From positions 7,822,001 through 7,886,000 of the forward strand of contig NC_135726.1 of NCBI RefSeq assembly GCF_964656455.1: a DNA stretch of 64,000 nucleotides, in the 5' to 3' direction. This document shows positions 22,564 to 34,263 of the stretch, one piece after another. Below the pieces are notes generated by a model that was not told where the DNA came from, searched no databases, and was given only the letters and a program-made list of their open reading frames with translations. Positions within the stretch are counted from its first letter, which is position 1, and each line of letters opens with the position of its first letter. Position numbers and translations under genes: made by a program. Source of the stretch: Halichoerus grypus. Lineage: Eukaryota > Chordata > Mammalia > Carnivora > Phocidae.

Positions 22564-24705
22564 GATACAGAGTGGGATCTTGTGGAAGCCAAGGAGAGGA
22601 AGTGTAAGCAAGCCTCACTAGTGATGAGAACATTGTTTGCAGAAATAAGAAGTCCCCTTCTTGGGTCCTATCAGCTTTTGTGTCTAATTCTATATAGGTG
22701 TCTCTTCCCTTGCTCTCATCCTCCCTTTCTTTCATTTATTGGAAACCAGGTTTCTTCACCTCTGTGTGTGGTCCAAACATGGCCATGCCATGGTGACCTT
22801 TACCTTCTTCACAGACACGTCTGAAGACCTGGTATTTCTATGTCAAGGGGGAGAATCTGATTGATCCAGCCAGCCACCAAGTATTTCTGAGAAAAGTGAC
22901 CACTTTTGGTCCAAACAGACATGGCTACTGTGATGGGGAATGGGGACTTCACTTTCTACCATGTGGTTTTAGAGGCTTCTTCATATATGTTGTGGGAAAG
23001 ATGTTCTCAGATAAAGGCTTGGAGGTGGGTGGGAAGAGATCTGAAAATGCTTATTAGAGTTTATAATTCTTATTTTGTAGGCAAGAAAATGGAATTTCGG
23101 AAACTTTATTTTTGGAGAGACAGACTCTTTGTCACACCTTACATTTAACACGGAGGCTATCTTCTGGGACCACACCCAGTAGCTCCTTCAGCCCAAATTT
23201 GGCATAATCTGGTCATCTCCAAATACCAGCCTTTCTGTCTTCTTCTTTTTTTTTTTTTGGTCTTTCTTTCTTGATCACAGAGGGGACCATCATTATGACA
23301 CAGACCACAGCCCATTTACTTCAGGGTTGACAGGTCAATGGCATGCCTGGTATGTAGCAAAAGAAAAGGCACTCCCTAAAAATGCTGGCGGGGATATGGC
23401 TGACCTCCGGGTTCATGAGCAGAAATCCGTAAGGATAGAGTCACTAGGAAAAAGGTGATTTTTTTTTTCAATAGGTGATTGATAGCTTTTGAATAGTTTT
23501 TGAATAGGTAGTAGACCTGAAATTACTGGCATAGGAGGGTTTCATTATCAAGAGTCAAAGGAGTCATTCTTAAACAATAATGTGTCACAGGGTGGTTTTC
23601 AAAGTTTTACTTCATTTAGAAAATGTATGACAGAGCCCATATAGTTCACCTCAGTCTATCAAATAACTTTTAAATCCTCAATGAGAAACTTATATAGTCT
23701 CTGTTGTAAAAACAAAAAGAAAAGAAAAACCAAGGAAAAAAAAACAAAAACAAAGCAAAACCAATACTCTAATTGTGTGAGAACATGGAATAGAGATTTA
23801 TCATGGATCTAACCCATTTTCAAAAAAAAAAGATGTAAGGGGAATCCCTGAAACAGAGAGAGAATGAGACTATGTCAAAAGCTATAAACAAACCATTTAA
23901 AAGCAACAGAAAAGGACATAACACATCCCAGGAAGCAGGTTAATAGGGGTGATCTCTACTCAACTACCTACGGAAAGCCTGGGCTCGAATACTTAACCAT
24001 TTGCAAGTAATCCCTAAAGCAGTTTCCCAGGACCTGCTAAAAAGGGGAGACATTCTGAGTCCGATTCTTCCTGAATTAAAAATAAACACAGCACAAGCTC
24101 GAGCAAAGAGGCAGCATTCTACCTAAAGTCAGGCTTACGGGAAGAATTTATCTGTTAGGGGCATGTAGGACAAATAACACCTAAAATGTGGGGAATTGCT
24201 GTAGAAAGGGGGGGATTCAGTCCTTTTTTGGGGGAAGAGACTCAACAGGGAAGAATGAAGTGGGAACAATATGCTCATATCCAAGTCCGTCATGAACTGT
24301 TATTGACAATACCAGCAAATTAATCAGGAAACTTGCTGGTTTAGTGATAAGGAAGCTGTCACTTTTCCTGCTGAGATTGACATGCCTCACGCCATCAGTA
24401 GAATTGATGTCTGTTCAATAATACTCAGATCTGTCCCAGAATCTGTGCAAGAACATCTGATAGTTACATCAGACTTAATAGTGAAATGCTAGAGAGGAGC
24501 TCATCCAGATGGACACAGATGTTCTCAGACAAAATAAGATTAAAAAAAAAAAATTATTCAAAGCTGTTTAACAGATGCCATGTTCAACAAAGGAATGAAT
24601 GGTTCATGGCACACATGTTGGTTTGGGCGTAAAGTATTTTATATCCAGTTCAATGGCTGTGGCTTCATTGCCATTGTTCTTGGGCAACAATGGTGAAGAT
24701 TGTTT
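22564..24705. other. Long stretch without recognised genes or repeats
   Basis: Contains a T-run near 23247, an A-rich tract 23707-23762 and an A-run near 24541. The rest is unique. A segment around 23930-24190 has CpG-containing motifs (CTACGGAAAG, GGGCTCGAATA, AAGCTCGAGC) but no frame or known element. Confidence 0.4.
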
Positions 24706-24709
24706 TTGG

Positions 24710-24945
24710 TAATAGCTGACGGTTATTGAGCTCTTGCTAGATGACAAACTCAGCTTGACCTGCATACCTCACTTACTCCAAAACCTGACACCCATCAGGT
24801 AGCCATTATCGCCATTCTGCAGATGAGAACACCGAGGTCTAGAGATACTGTGCCGTTTGTCCAAGTTGTGTAATCAGAAACTGAGGGATTGTTAATTGGA
24901 ACCCAGTCTTGCTGCAAGCAGAGTTCATGCTTTTAAAATGGTCAG
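24710..24945 (-). mobile_element. MIR SINE, reverse orientation
   Basis: ACGGTTATTGAGCTCTTGC, AGCCATTATCGCCATTCTGC and AGATGAGAACACCGAGGTC follow reverse MIR order, with a diverged head side. Confidence 0.75.
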
Positions 24946-25306
24946 GATGAGAACCTGAGCTTCAGTTCTACTCAAGACATATTTGATTTGTGCCTGCTCT
25001 TCCCCTGACCTGGCTAGACACAGGGAACACGGAAGGACATTCGCCACCCTAGGAATCATATGCTTTCAGGTTCACGATTTTAAATGAAACTCTGCACTGC
25101 CCTGGACTCAGGCTCAGAGACTTGATGCCTAATTCCTGTTTCATGAGCATCAAGTCCTTGCCATAGCAATGCTCAGAGAACCATCCCAAACTCCACGACC
25201 TGCTGCTGTGAGTCTCCAAATATTTGTCTGTCTCAAGGAGGTGAAAGTAAGAAAATGGAATTTAGTGGCTTACATTGATCTAATGAACAACACAAACCCA
25301 TTTGTA

Positions 25307-25343
25307 TTCTTTTACTCATTACTTTCTTTTACTCATTACTTTC
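25307..25343. repeat. 17-bp tandem duplication
   Basis: TTCTTTTACTCATTAC occurs twice in tandem, directly before a MIR tail. Confidence 0.75.
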
Positions 25344-25344
25344 T

Positions 25345-25425
25345 TTAGGAAATTAAATGAAGTGACACATGCAAAGTATCTAGTGCGTGTTTAATTATTG
25401 GTAACCATCACTATTATGACCTCAT
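25345..25425 (+). mobile_element. MIR 3' fragment
   Basis: GGAAATTAAATGAAGTGACA, CATGCAAAGTATCTAGTGCG and a TTATTGGTAACCATCACTAT tail match forward MIR. Confidence 0.55.
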
Positions 25426-26106
25426 GCTCAGACTCTTGGTACTTTTTAGCCTCTCTCATCCCCAGAAGAAAGCATCTGAGTTTCCATTTGGAGTATCCTT
25501 TGGATACTAAGGGCACAGAAGTTGCTTAAACAGCAGATAAGATTTATTTGACAAAGCACTTTTCCACCCAAAAAGGCCCACTCAGCCCCATGAGGCAAAC
25601 GGCTCTTAAATCAATCTCTGTGGAGTTGGACGGCAAGATCTGTTACATCCCCGTCAGCTTTCTATCACCCACCGAGGGGAAAACCTTCCCCCAGCCCTCC
25701 CAGATCTCTCTCTTCAGAGGAAAGGAGTTTAAATCAAGGATAGAATGGGCCCTCAAGGATAGAACGGGCCCTCAAGCCAGGAGTCAGTAAAGCACTCCAG
25801 CAGAGGAGCCAGTCTATTGTGGACATTGTTGATGGGTTACCCAGGATCCAATATACCTCCTACCAATAGGAAACTCTTCTTTTTTTTTTTTTTTTAGATT
25901 TTTGATTTCTGTTTTATGTTTCTCATCTTCATTAAATGGCTCATGTGCCTCAGGGGGAAATTACTCTATCCACAGCATCAAACGTGAGCTGGGTTAGTTG
26001 TTAGGAAATCATCTCCCCTGTTAGTGATTGTTCTCTGAAGGGTATAGTATCCCACTGGGCTAATGGATACAAGAAGCAGTTTTCTGGAGGATTCCTCATT
26101 CTTCTC
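25426..26106. other. Unique non-coding stretch
   Basis: Holds a 19-bp tandem duplication at 25734-25771 and a T-run near 25882-25897. No gene. Confidence 0.4.
25734..25771. repeat. 19-bp tandem duplication
   Basis: TCAAGGATAGAATGGGCCC (25734-25752) is followed by the same unit with one change, AACGGG for AATGGG (25753-25771), then TCAAG of a third. Confidence 0.85.
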
Positions 26107-27022
26107 GGAGAACTTTCTAGAACTGTGATGTGCAATAAGATAGCCACCAGCCACATGTGGTTACTGAGAACTTGACATATGGTGAGTCCAAACAGACATC
26201 AGATCTCAAAGACTTAGTATGAAAAAAGAATGCAAAATCCCTTATTGATATTTGTACTGTTGATTTCATATTGAAATGCTGGTATTTTGCATATATTGGG
26301 TTAAAGAAAATGTATTTTGTTAAATTTAATTTCACCTGTTTCTTTTTACTCTTTTTTTAAAATTTATTTTTTAAATTCAGGTATAATCAACATACAGTGT
26401 TATATTACTTTCAGGTGTAAAATATAATGATTTAACAATTCTGTACTTTACTCAGTGCTCATTATGATAAGTGTACTCTTTAATCCCTATCCCTGATTTC
26501 CCCCATCCCCCTACCCACTTCCCCCCTGGCAACCGTCAGTGTGTTCTCTAGAGTTGAGTCTGTTCTTTTTGTGTGTTTGTCTCTTTTCTCTTTGTTCATT
26601 TGTTTTATTTCTTAAATTTCACATATGAGTGAAATTGTATGGTATTTGTCTTTCTCTGACTGACTTATTTCACTTAACATTATACCCTCTAGATCCATCC
26701 ATGTTGTTACAAATTACAAGATTTCATTCTTTTTATCACTAATATTCCATTGTGTGTATGTGTGTCTGTGTATATATATATATATATCACATCTTCTTTA
26801 TCCATTCGTCAGTTGATGGATACTCAGGTTGCTTCCATATCTTGATTATTGTAAATAATGCTGTAATAAACATAGGGGTGCATATATCTTTCCAAATTAG
26901 TGTTTTTGTTTCCTTTGGGTAAATTCCTAATAGGTGGAATTACTGGATCTTTTTACATTTTTAATGTGACTATTAGACAATTTAAAATTAGATATGTGGC
27001 TTGCATTTTACTGGACAAAGCT
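26107..27022 (+). mobile_element. hAT-type element split by an L1 insertion
   Basis: The left part runs to about 26349 (AGCCACCAGCCACATGTGG, TTGCATATATTGGGTTAAAG, TTAATTTCACCTGTTTC). The right part resumes at about 26948 (TTTTAATGTGACTATTAGAC, GATATGTGGCTTGCATTTTA, CTGGACAAAGC). Joining the two gives the continuous order of a known mammalian 'CCACATGTGGCT' DNA element. A second, separate copy is at 28936-29113. Family name not assigned. Confidence 0.75.
26341..26956 (-). mobile_element. 5'-truncated carnivore L1 3' end with 9-bp TSD
   Basis: Body 26350-26947 (598 bp), reverse orientation. It reads T-rich tail, AGGTATAATCAACATACAGT, a C-rich L1 3' UTR segment, CATTCGTCAGTTGATGGATA and GCTGTAATAAACATAGGGGT. 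TCTTTTTAC flanks it perfectly (26341-26349 and 26948-26956). The 3' UTR type is one I associate with carnivore-lineage L1. An internal (TG)/(TA) run sits at about 26756-26787. Confidence 0.9.
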
Positions 27023-28935
27023 ATTTTAAAGTGACTCCCTTTAGTCTTCTGGACATTGTTGTATGCAGATAGGCCAAGAAGTGCTGTAACCATGTTGCTA
27101 TCAGCCTATGGGTAAAGCCAACACAGGGAGAAGGTCAGAGTGAGGGACAGAGTGAAGAGACAGAGCCAGAACATGATGTTCAAAGAACCTCTGCACTTCC
27201 AGTTATGCGACCTACTGGGTATCTTTATTCAAGCAAATTTAAGGTGAGGTTTCCTCTTACTTGCTATTGAAATAATTTAAACTTACACATGGCCTTGAAA
27301 TCTTACTTTCAGAGATTGTAGGGAAGGAGGTACAATGAGGTGTGACTGTTCAGACCAGAATGAGGAAGAGAAAGCCTTTATCTCCCAAGTCTGGTGACCA
27401 AGCTCTGAAGGAGCTGGGCAGGCCGCCTCTCAGAGATGGGATATGAAAATGTTTCCAGAACGTTGAACTGTCAGTGATGCCTTAGAGCTGGGATACCATT
27501 TATGAGGATAAGCTCCAGGAGGAAGACTGTAGGACAAATACAGAACATGGGCCTCCTGGCCTTCCACACATCTCCAGCAACACTAGAATGAGAAGATGAG
27601 GCTTACGCAACCTGGACGAGGCAGAAACATTATGCTGGTCGCTTCCCTTGGCCCTTGCAAGACAGTCTTCACCCTTCTACATCCTGCTCCCTCCCTGTAT
27701 GTCATCAGGAGTTGGCAATGTCCCTCAACTTGGGATCACAGTTCCTGTCAGGTGGTCCTCTCCTTCCAGCTACCATACCCCTCCCCTTCTCCCTTGTCCA
27801 GTCAGGTCTAGCAATAGTCATCTTGCCCCTTTGCTACTGGCCCCAAGATTCTAAATCTGATGGTTTCCCTGTACCTGCCCATATAATTTACCAGTAGTCT
27901 TTATTAAACTCTCTGCCATTTATCCAAGTTGACTGTGGTATCTTTTTCCTTAGGGACTCTGATACCATGGTGCTTCTGTGTCTCCCATGATTTTCTTTGA
28001 CCGGGTTATGGGACAAGGTTACCAAGGTCACGGACTGCCAGATTCCAATATGCAGAGTGTCCAGTGATCAGAGAGTAACAGTGTGACTGGTGGACTGGGG
28101 CAGGAAGGTGAAAGGAGTTGGCTCAAGGAATGAGCCACATGAGGCAGGGGAGAGAGACCCTTCCAGCTGATGATGACTTGGTTTGGACTGTTGACATGGA
28201 AAGCCAGGAGTGCAGGTCAGATGTCCTGATCTTCCCTCTTGACTTGTGACCTACAAGGTCATCTGCAAACCACACTCATATTTGGATTTTTGAGGGTACG
28301 CATAGAGTTTCTAGAAACCAGTTCCAAAGATCCTACATATACCAGGTGTTCATATTGAATAAACTTCCTGGAAATGCCATGAAGACTGAGCTTATGGAGC
28401 TATGGAGCATGTATTGACTATTTATGGCTCAGGTGGGTGGCCACGTGATATGGTCTGGGTCAGCCCAGAGCAAAACTGGAAGGTTAGAGAAATTCAACTC
28501 ACACATTCTTACCTCTCTTCCTCTCTGTTCTGCTGTTCTTTTTCTTCTTTCACTTCTTCTTAAACTTCCTAACCCTTGGGGTCTATTGGCTCAGTATTTT
28601 TCAAACACCAGTCATCCCTTTGTATGCTACTTCAGGATTTTTGGCAACTAATTACAACCAATATTGATTTATTTAATATTTTCTTAAACTGACTTGCTCA
28701 TTTATTTTTTTAACTTTAACTGCCTTGTCCTAAGCATTGACATGTGCGAAATCACAGATTTGACCACTGAGTTGTAGTAGTCTTTTTATACATACACACA
28801 GATACCTAATGATAATCAAAAAATCATGTGCCAATTAAACCATCCAGGGACCAGCAGACCTATGGGTGCCCTGTCTCAGGAAACATGAAATTGTCCGACC
28901 GGTTCTGGAAGAGTGCCGATGATGGGACCATCTAT
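27023..28935. other. Non-coding stretch, no gene recognised
   Basis: The 27390-27975 part ends TTTCCTTAGGGACTCTGATAC, which hints at an LTR 3' end, but the rest could not be matched. Overlapping short frames in the C-rich 27600-27900 part are chance. 28000-28700 looks unique. Confidence 0.35.
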
Positions 28936-29113
28936 GTCGGTGCTATCCGGTACAGCAGGCAGTAGCCACATGTAGCGACTGAATACTTGAAGTGTGGTAA
29001 ATGCGACTACGAAACTGAATTTTTAGTTTATTTAATGAATTGATTTAATGACTGTAAGCTTAAATTTGAATAGCCACATATGGTGAGTGGCTGCCATATT
29101 GGACAGCACAACT
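28936..29113 (+). mobile_element. hAT-type element, second 'CCACATGTGGC' copy
   Basis: AGTAGCCACATGTAGCGACT, CTTGAAGTGTGGTAAATGCG, AACTGAATTTTTAGTTTATT, TGAATAGCCACATATGG and GCCATATTGGACAGCAC. The two ends are imperfect inverted repeats. This copy is internally shortened compared with 26107-27022. Confidence 0.8.
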
Positions 29114-29449
29114 CTAGGGTATCTGCACTTAAAAATAAATCTTGGCAGAAGGGATGAACCTTGGGCTAGTTACTGTATAAGCAGTTTCCATTTTTTTTTC
29201 CTTTATGTGTTCCTAAGGACCCTGTGCAGAAGGTATTACCACATTCGGGCAGTAGGCACAAGTCAGCGATGGGGGGATTTTCTATTGTATTCCTTAAATA
29301 CACAAACAATGAAGTGGTACTCTGTTATTTACAGAAGGAGAGAGAGAGACCTGTAAGTGAGCAAATTGTCATCCAGTCCCAGCCACATTCAAGATTTAAA
29401 AGGTTGACATTCCTTTTTTCTTTCTCTCCCTTTTTTTTTTAAACATCCA

Positions 29450-30165
29450 ACCCTCCTCATTAACCAGATATCTTTATTCTCTAAATATTTACCACCCAAA
29501 TGAAATTTACAGTTTAATTTGCTGTATGAAATCATTTATTGACTGATAAACCTCATTACTAAGCTCTAGCACAGCCCCTGGTACTCCCGACAGTTTTAAT
29601 TCTTGTAACAGCAGGCTCCTGCAAGAGAAAAACAATCCTGTCAAATGAACTGCGGGGGTCTAAATTATTCAAATACACTAAATCCATGCAGAACCCTTTC
29701 CCCTGCTCATAATTTTTCTTTCAGAGCCAACAATTAACTGGCAATATTCTAACTTGAACAATGACAGCTATTCTAACAGAATTCTGGGAACAGGGAACAT
29801 CCCACCTTCCCATGTGTCCTTCTGCTCCTGGGGGCACCAGAGGAGTGGCCCCTGCAGGAGCCCCTGTGGAAAGGGGAGGTGTTCTCTACCCACAGTCCCC
29901 ACCTCTTCAGAGTATGTCATTCTCTCTGCTTCTCTCTCCTGTCCCCAGGTCAGAGACTGTTTTGGATATCAAGGTGGGTGTGTGTGTCTGTGAGTATTTC
30001 TAGCATTTATACCAGATGAGCACCAGCCTGCAATTAGTTAATTGCACGTGTGTCTTTCTGCCTATGGGGGAAAAAGTGCCTCCAGTTTCCTACCTGCAAA
30101 TGCAACCAAACTAATTATTGAGCTCCTGATTCAGAAGGCAGGCCTATCTAATTGAGCCTGCAAAA
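29450..30165. promoter_or_regulatory. Candidate conserved non-coding / enhancer-like segment
   Basis: Repeat-free apart from a short TG run, AT-rich at both ends, and carrying many homeodomain-like cores (TAAT/ATTA). The inverted pair GCAATTA-GT-TAATTGC at about 30031-30046 lies next to a CACGTG E-box. AACTAATTATTGAGCTCC and CTATCTAATTGAGCC follow. No promoter, frame or transcript signal is visible. The enhancer role is inference. Confidence 0.35.
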
Positions 30166-30166
30166 C

Positions 30167-30196
30167 AGAAAAGAAAAAGAAAAAAAAAAAAAAACC
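30167..30196. repeat. A-rich tract
   Basis: GAAAAGAAAAAG followed by an A15 run. No retroelement body was recognised next to it. Confidence 0.8.
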
Positions 30197-30439
30197 CTCT
30201 AAAAATGACAGTAGCTTAGAACAACAAATAGCAAGAATCTGTCTCGCATTTGAGAAGGAAAATCTTTTCCACCATGTTGGACATCATTCATGATCTGCAC
30301 AGTGAATGGCCTTGAATGTCAGTGGATGCTGTTTTATCCCTAATTTCCCATAGCTTGTGGCCCCCTAACAGTGATGGATCCTCCGCATGACACCCAATGT
30401 CAAAGTTCTTAAACAGAAAAAGATATTTTTTAAATGTTG

Positions 30440-30560
30440 GTCTTGACAGTTCATCCATGCATTTATTCTTTTATCAGATATTTATTGTCAACTCTCTGCC
30501 AAGCTTGTAGTACCTAGGAAGCATCATGGTGCTGGATGTGGAAGGAGAAGCAATGACACT
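30440..30560 (-). mobile_element. L2 3' end, reverse orientation
   Basis: TCATCCATGCATTTATTC, GATATTTATTGTCAACTCTC and AGCATCATGGTGCTGGATG follow reverse L2 terminal order. Confidence 0.6.
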
Positions 30561-30603
30561 TAGCCAAAATGGTGCTTAGTATTGCCCTCTAGCTCAGGGC
30601 TGA

Positions 30604-30780
30604 TGTGAATGTGTGAACCACAAAAACCTCAGGGGTTATTTAAAATGCAGATTAATTGGACTTACCTCACACACAGTGAATCAGAATTACTGAAATGATG
30701 GAGCCCAGGAATCTGCATTCTTCCATGCTTCCCCAGGCAATTCTTAAGTATTTTGAAGTTTCAAAGTGTTGGCTTTGAGC
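30604..30780 (+). mobile_element. MER5-type hAT MITE
   Basis: TTTAAAATGCAGATTAATTG, GAATCAGAATTACTGAAATG, GGAGCCCAGGAATCTGCATT, CCAGGCAATTCTTAAG and TGAAGTTTCAAAGTG match the MER5 interior and right end. Confidence 0.7.
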
Positions 30781-31029
30781 TTGCCACTTACACCTGAAAG
30801 CATCAGGCACCAATGGATGACCGTGAAAGAAATGTCGGCATCAATGGTGCAGATAACAAACCCAGAAAATATCGGTAAGGGCATACCCAGGGTCTGCTTT
30901 GAGAGCTGGCTTAGAGCTACAGAGGTGGGGCATGGGGCAGCATGTGGAGGTGTGTTTGCACGACTGCAAGGGGCAAACTGTCATTGTAACAGTGATCTTG
31001 CCTGGCGGGGTGCCTGAGGGTTTTTGTTT

Positions 31030-32920
31030 TGTGTTTTACTGTTGTTATTTTCTCCATGGCTTTATTTGTTGACTATATTAAACTTTTAGTCTTAGAATGA
31101 TTTTAACTTTGGAAAAGTTGCATGAAGAGTACAGAGAGTCTCTGTATACCTCACACCTAATTTCCCCTATTAGTAACATCTTAAGTTAGTGCAGTACTAA
31201 CTGTGGTATTGGTCACAATTCCTGAATCAGTACTACTAATACACTGTTATTCACTAATCTCCGTATTTGAACCTAATTTCCGTAGTTTTCAACTTAATAT
31301 CCTTTTTCTGTCCAGAATTCCACATTACACTTGATCATCATGTCTCTTTAGGCTCATTCTGGCTGTGACAGTTTCTTAGATTCTCTCTGTTTTTGATGAC
31401 CTTGATGGTTTGGAGGTATATCCTTCAGATGTTTTGTAGCATGACCCTCAATTGGGATTTGACTGATGTTCTTTCTCATGATTAGACTGTATTAAACTGT
31501 GGGTTTTGGGCGGAAGAACCCAGAAGTAAAGCACTACTTTCATTACATCATATCATATCCAAAGTGTATGGTATCAACAGGTCTTATCCCTGTTGATGTT
31601 GACCCTGATTACCTGGCTGAGTATGTTTGTGAGGTTTCCCACTGTAAAGTTACCTTTCCCCTCCCTTGCCATACTATATCCTTTAGAAGGAAGTCACTAT
31701 GAGCAGCCCAAACTTAAGGGGTGGGGAATATGCTCCACCTCCTTGAGCACAAAGTATATACATAAATTATTTGAAGTTCTTTTATATGGGAGATTTGTAT
31801 ATTCTCCTTCATTTATTTATTCATTTACTTATTCATTCATTGATTTACTTAAACATTTATTATGTCAGTATAAACTTACAGATATTTATGTTATACTGTG
31901 GGTTTTAACCCAGTGTACTACATTATTTATTTTTCTTGCTCAGATTGTTCCAGGTGTGGTTATTGGGAGCCCTGACAGCTGGCTTCTGTGCTCCTCTGGA
32001 ACACGTATGCACAGAGTTTTGTCTTTGAGAACTTCTTTAACTCCTAGCACTAGAAGATGCTCCAGGCTCATCTTGTGTATGCCCTGTCCTAACCCTAGAA
32101 TCAGCTATTTCTCCAAGGAGCCTTGGTCTCTTTTATCAGAGAATGGTATTTAGAAACCAAGATCTGGATGTTGTATGTGCTCAGTACTACTAGGGTGTCA
32201 TTGCTTCTAGGCCCTCCCAGAACTAGGACAAAACTAGGAAATATATATGTGTATGTTAATGTATCTCTGTATATACACCTACCTCCATCTCTATCTGTAC
32301 CTGTATCTATATATCCATAACTGTATAACTACATTTAGCATCTATTTATATCTGTATTAAACTAAACATGCGTTCATACTGATGTCTCTAATTCTAATCC
32401 ATTATCGCATGGATTATTCTAGCCTTACCCCCTTGCTTACCAACAGTGAGACACTTGGCTTTCACCATCTGCCACCAATTTATTTATTTGTTCAACCTCA
32501 GATAGATATATATTAGTTTCAGAATTAACCTGAACCCTAACAGGGGTTCTCTTTTTATGTAATGTCCATTTACCACCAAAGCAATGTCTGTTACCTGCAG
32601 CATACTTTGGGACACTCTGGCTTAAAGAAACTCCTTTCTAGGACTACTTCGCTGGAGACTCAGTGAGTGCCCTGGCTTATGTTTCTTTTCTTGGTCTGTC
32701 CTTCCAGTTCATGGCTTAGCTCCCACAGGCAGTGACTCCAGAGCTTGCCCAAGATACTTATGCTATACTGTGGGTTTTAACCCAATACTATGTTACTTAT
32801 TTTTTCTTGTTCAAATTGTCCCAGCTGTAAGTTATTGGGAGCTGTTTCAGTTGGCTTCTGTGTTCCTCTGACATATCCTCATAGTTTTGTCTTTAAGCAC
32901 TCCGTCACTGCATTTCTAGG
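31030..32920. mobile_element. Ancient L1-like or LTR-type interspersed repeat, with internal duplication
   Basis: GGAAAAGTTGCATGAAGAGT, TGATCATCATGTCTCTTTAG, TCTCATGATTAGACTG, CTCCAGGCTCATCTTGTGTA, TTTCTCCAAGGAGCC and GTGTCATTGCTTCTAGGCC are motifs I know from a widespread old mammalian repeat, most likely L1M-related. Family and orientation are unsure; the T-richness suggests the minus strand of an L1. A 186-codon frame at 31593-32153 lies inside and is not a gene. Two segments (31882-32035 and 32757-32915) are direct repeats of one another. A TA-rich run sits at 32235-32350. Confidence 0.5.
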
Positions 32921-32939
32921 TCATAGTGGAGTTACTAAT

Positions 32940-33235
32940 ATCCATTCAAGAAGCACTTGCTGAGAGCATGTACTATATACCTAGGTCTGTGCTAAAGATA
33001 AGGATATGGAAATTAATGTAACAGGGTCCTGTTTCTGGGAGCTCTGTTTCGAATGGGGGGGCTTGGCCCTTGTTCTATTTTGCCACTGTTGGTTTACTTC
33101 TCTAAGTGCCACCATACAAAGGAGCATGGGATGCTGCTTAGTGTCTTCGAGGAGAGCACCTTCATTTAGGTTGGAATATGGGGGAAGACTTTTCAGAGTA
33201 GGCAACTCTTTAGCTGAGTCCTGAAGAATTTATCA
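32940..33235 (-). mobile_element. L2 LINE fragment, reverse orientation
   Basis: TATCCATTCAAGAAGCACTT, CTAGGTCTGTGCTAAAG and, after a diverged middle, GGGGGAAGACTTTTCAGAGT with CTGAGTCCTGAAGAA follow reverse L2 order. Confidence 0.65.
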
Positions 33236-33236
33236 G

Positions 33237-33350
33237 TATTTTTAATATGCATCTACTGAGTGTCCTAGTACAGGCTGAGTGTTGAGAACATGAGGGGAGA
33301 AAACCCCAGATAAGGTTACTGGTCTCATGAAGACCCCAGTTAGGTGAGGA
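33237..33350 (-). mobile_element. Second L2 3' end, reverse orientation, abutting the first
   Basis: Restarts the L2 terminus directly after the previous one: ATGCATCTACTGAGTGTCC, TACAGGCTGAGTGTTGAG, ACTGGTCTCATGAAGACC. Confidence 0.5.
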
Positions 33351-34263
33351 ATTCAGGTATTTAGTAGCATAAGTGATACTGATTCGGGGGGGGACTTGGT
33401 GTTGCAGCCCTGAGATTTTGTCTGCAAAGTTTCCCTTCAGTTCTCGCAGCTCTGCATCCATTGAGTTCCTCTGGGAGCATGCTCTGCAAAGATTCCAAAT
33501 CCCCTGGCTTCCCCGGAGCCCTGTACTGATTCCTGTGCTTTGCATCAGGCACAACGGAGAGGGGAGGGAAGGCGGGGGCCAAGTGGGAAAACATCCATTT
33601 GATCCTTTTTATATGTAAATGTGACTTTAAATAATATTTTGTAATGACCTGCATTTCTGTTAGGAAATATCTCTTGATGATTTATCTTTCTCTCTGCAAT
33701 TATGACAGCCTAGTGATCTTGTTAATTAATGCCAAAGTGGGTTTTTCAGCACCTCATTAAAGGTTTTCCCTTTCAGGACACCGACACTCAACACTCGTGC
33801 ACAGCCAGGGGCACAGAAAGCCATTTTCTTGTGGGTGGAAACAGATCTTTTGATCCCCCACCTTTTCCTTTCCCTCTCCTTTGCCCTCTTATTATATTCT
33901 GTTTTTCGCTGTTCTGTATCTCCTCGTCTTCCTCTTCACCCTCACCTACTACTCCTCTCCTAGCTTCTATTCCAAAACACAGTTGATTCTTATTGCTTTG
34001 AAGCATTGTTTTAAATAGTTCAACTATCATCAGTATGTTCCTTGGGAGGCCCTCTTTCTTCTGGAAGGATTGTTTTATTTTACCATTTAATTCAGTATTT
34101 CCTATTTAACAAGTTTTGGTTCCTTTACAGACATCGGGGAAATAGTAATGAACCAGAGAGTGTCCTGCATACAAGACTCTTAGTTCTGTCCCATATAAGT
34201 AACTAACATGTTGAACAAATGAATGAAGGATTCTGTGGTCCAGTAAATTTTTTAATCCTATCT
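33351..34263. other. Unique stretch, partly conserved-looking
   Basis: An AT-rich, repeat-free block at 33600-33790 has TGATGATTTATCTTTCTC, GCAATTATGACAGCC and TTGTTAATTAATGCC. It resembles conserved non-coding DNA. A G-run lies at about 33386-33393. No gene. Confidence 0.35.

Noticed and set aside
31593..32153. 186-codon open frame, the longest in the window
   Set aside because: Lies wholly inside an old interspersed repeat. The peptide is low-complexity hydrophobic with no family resemblance.
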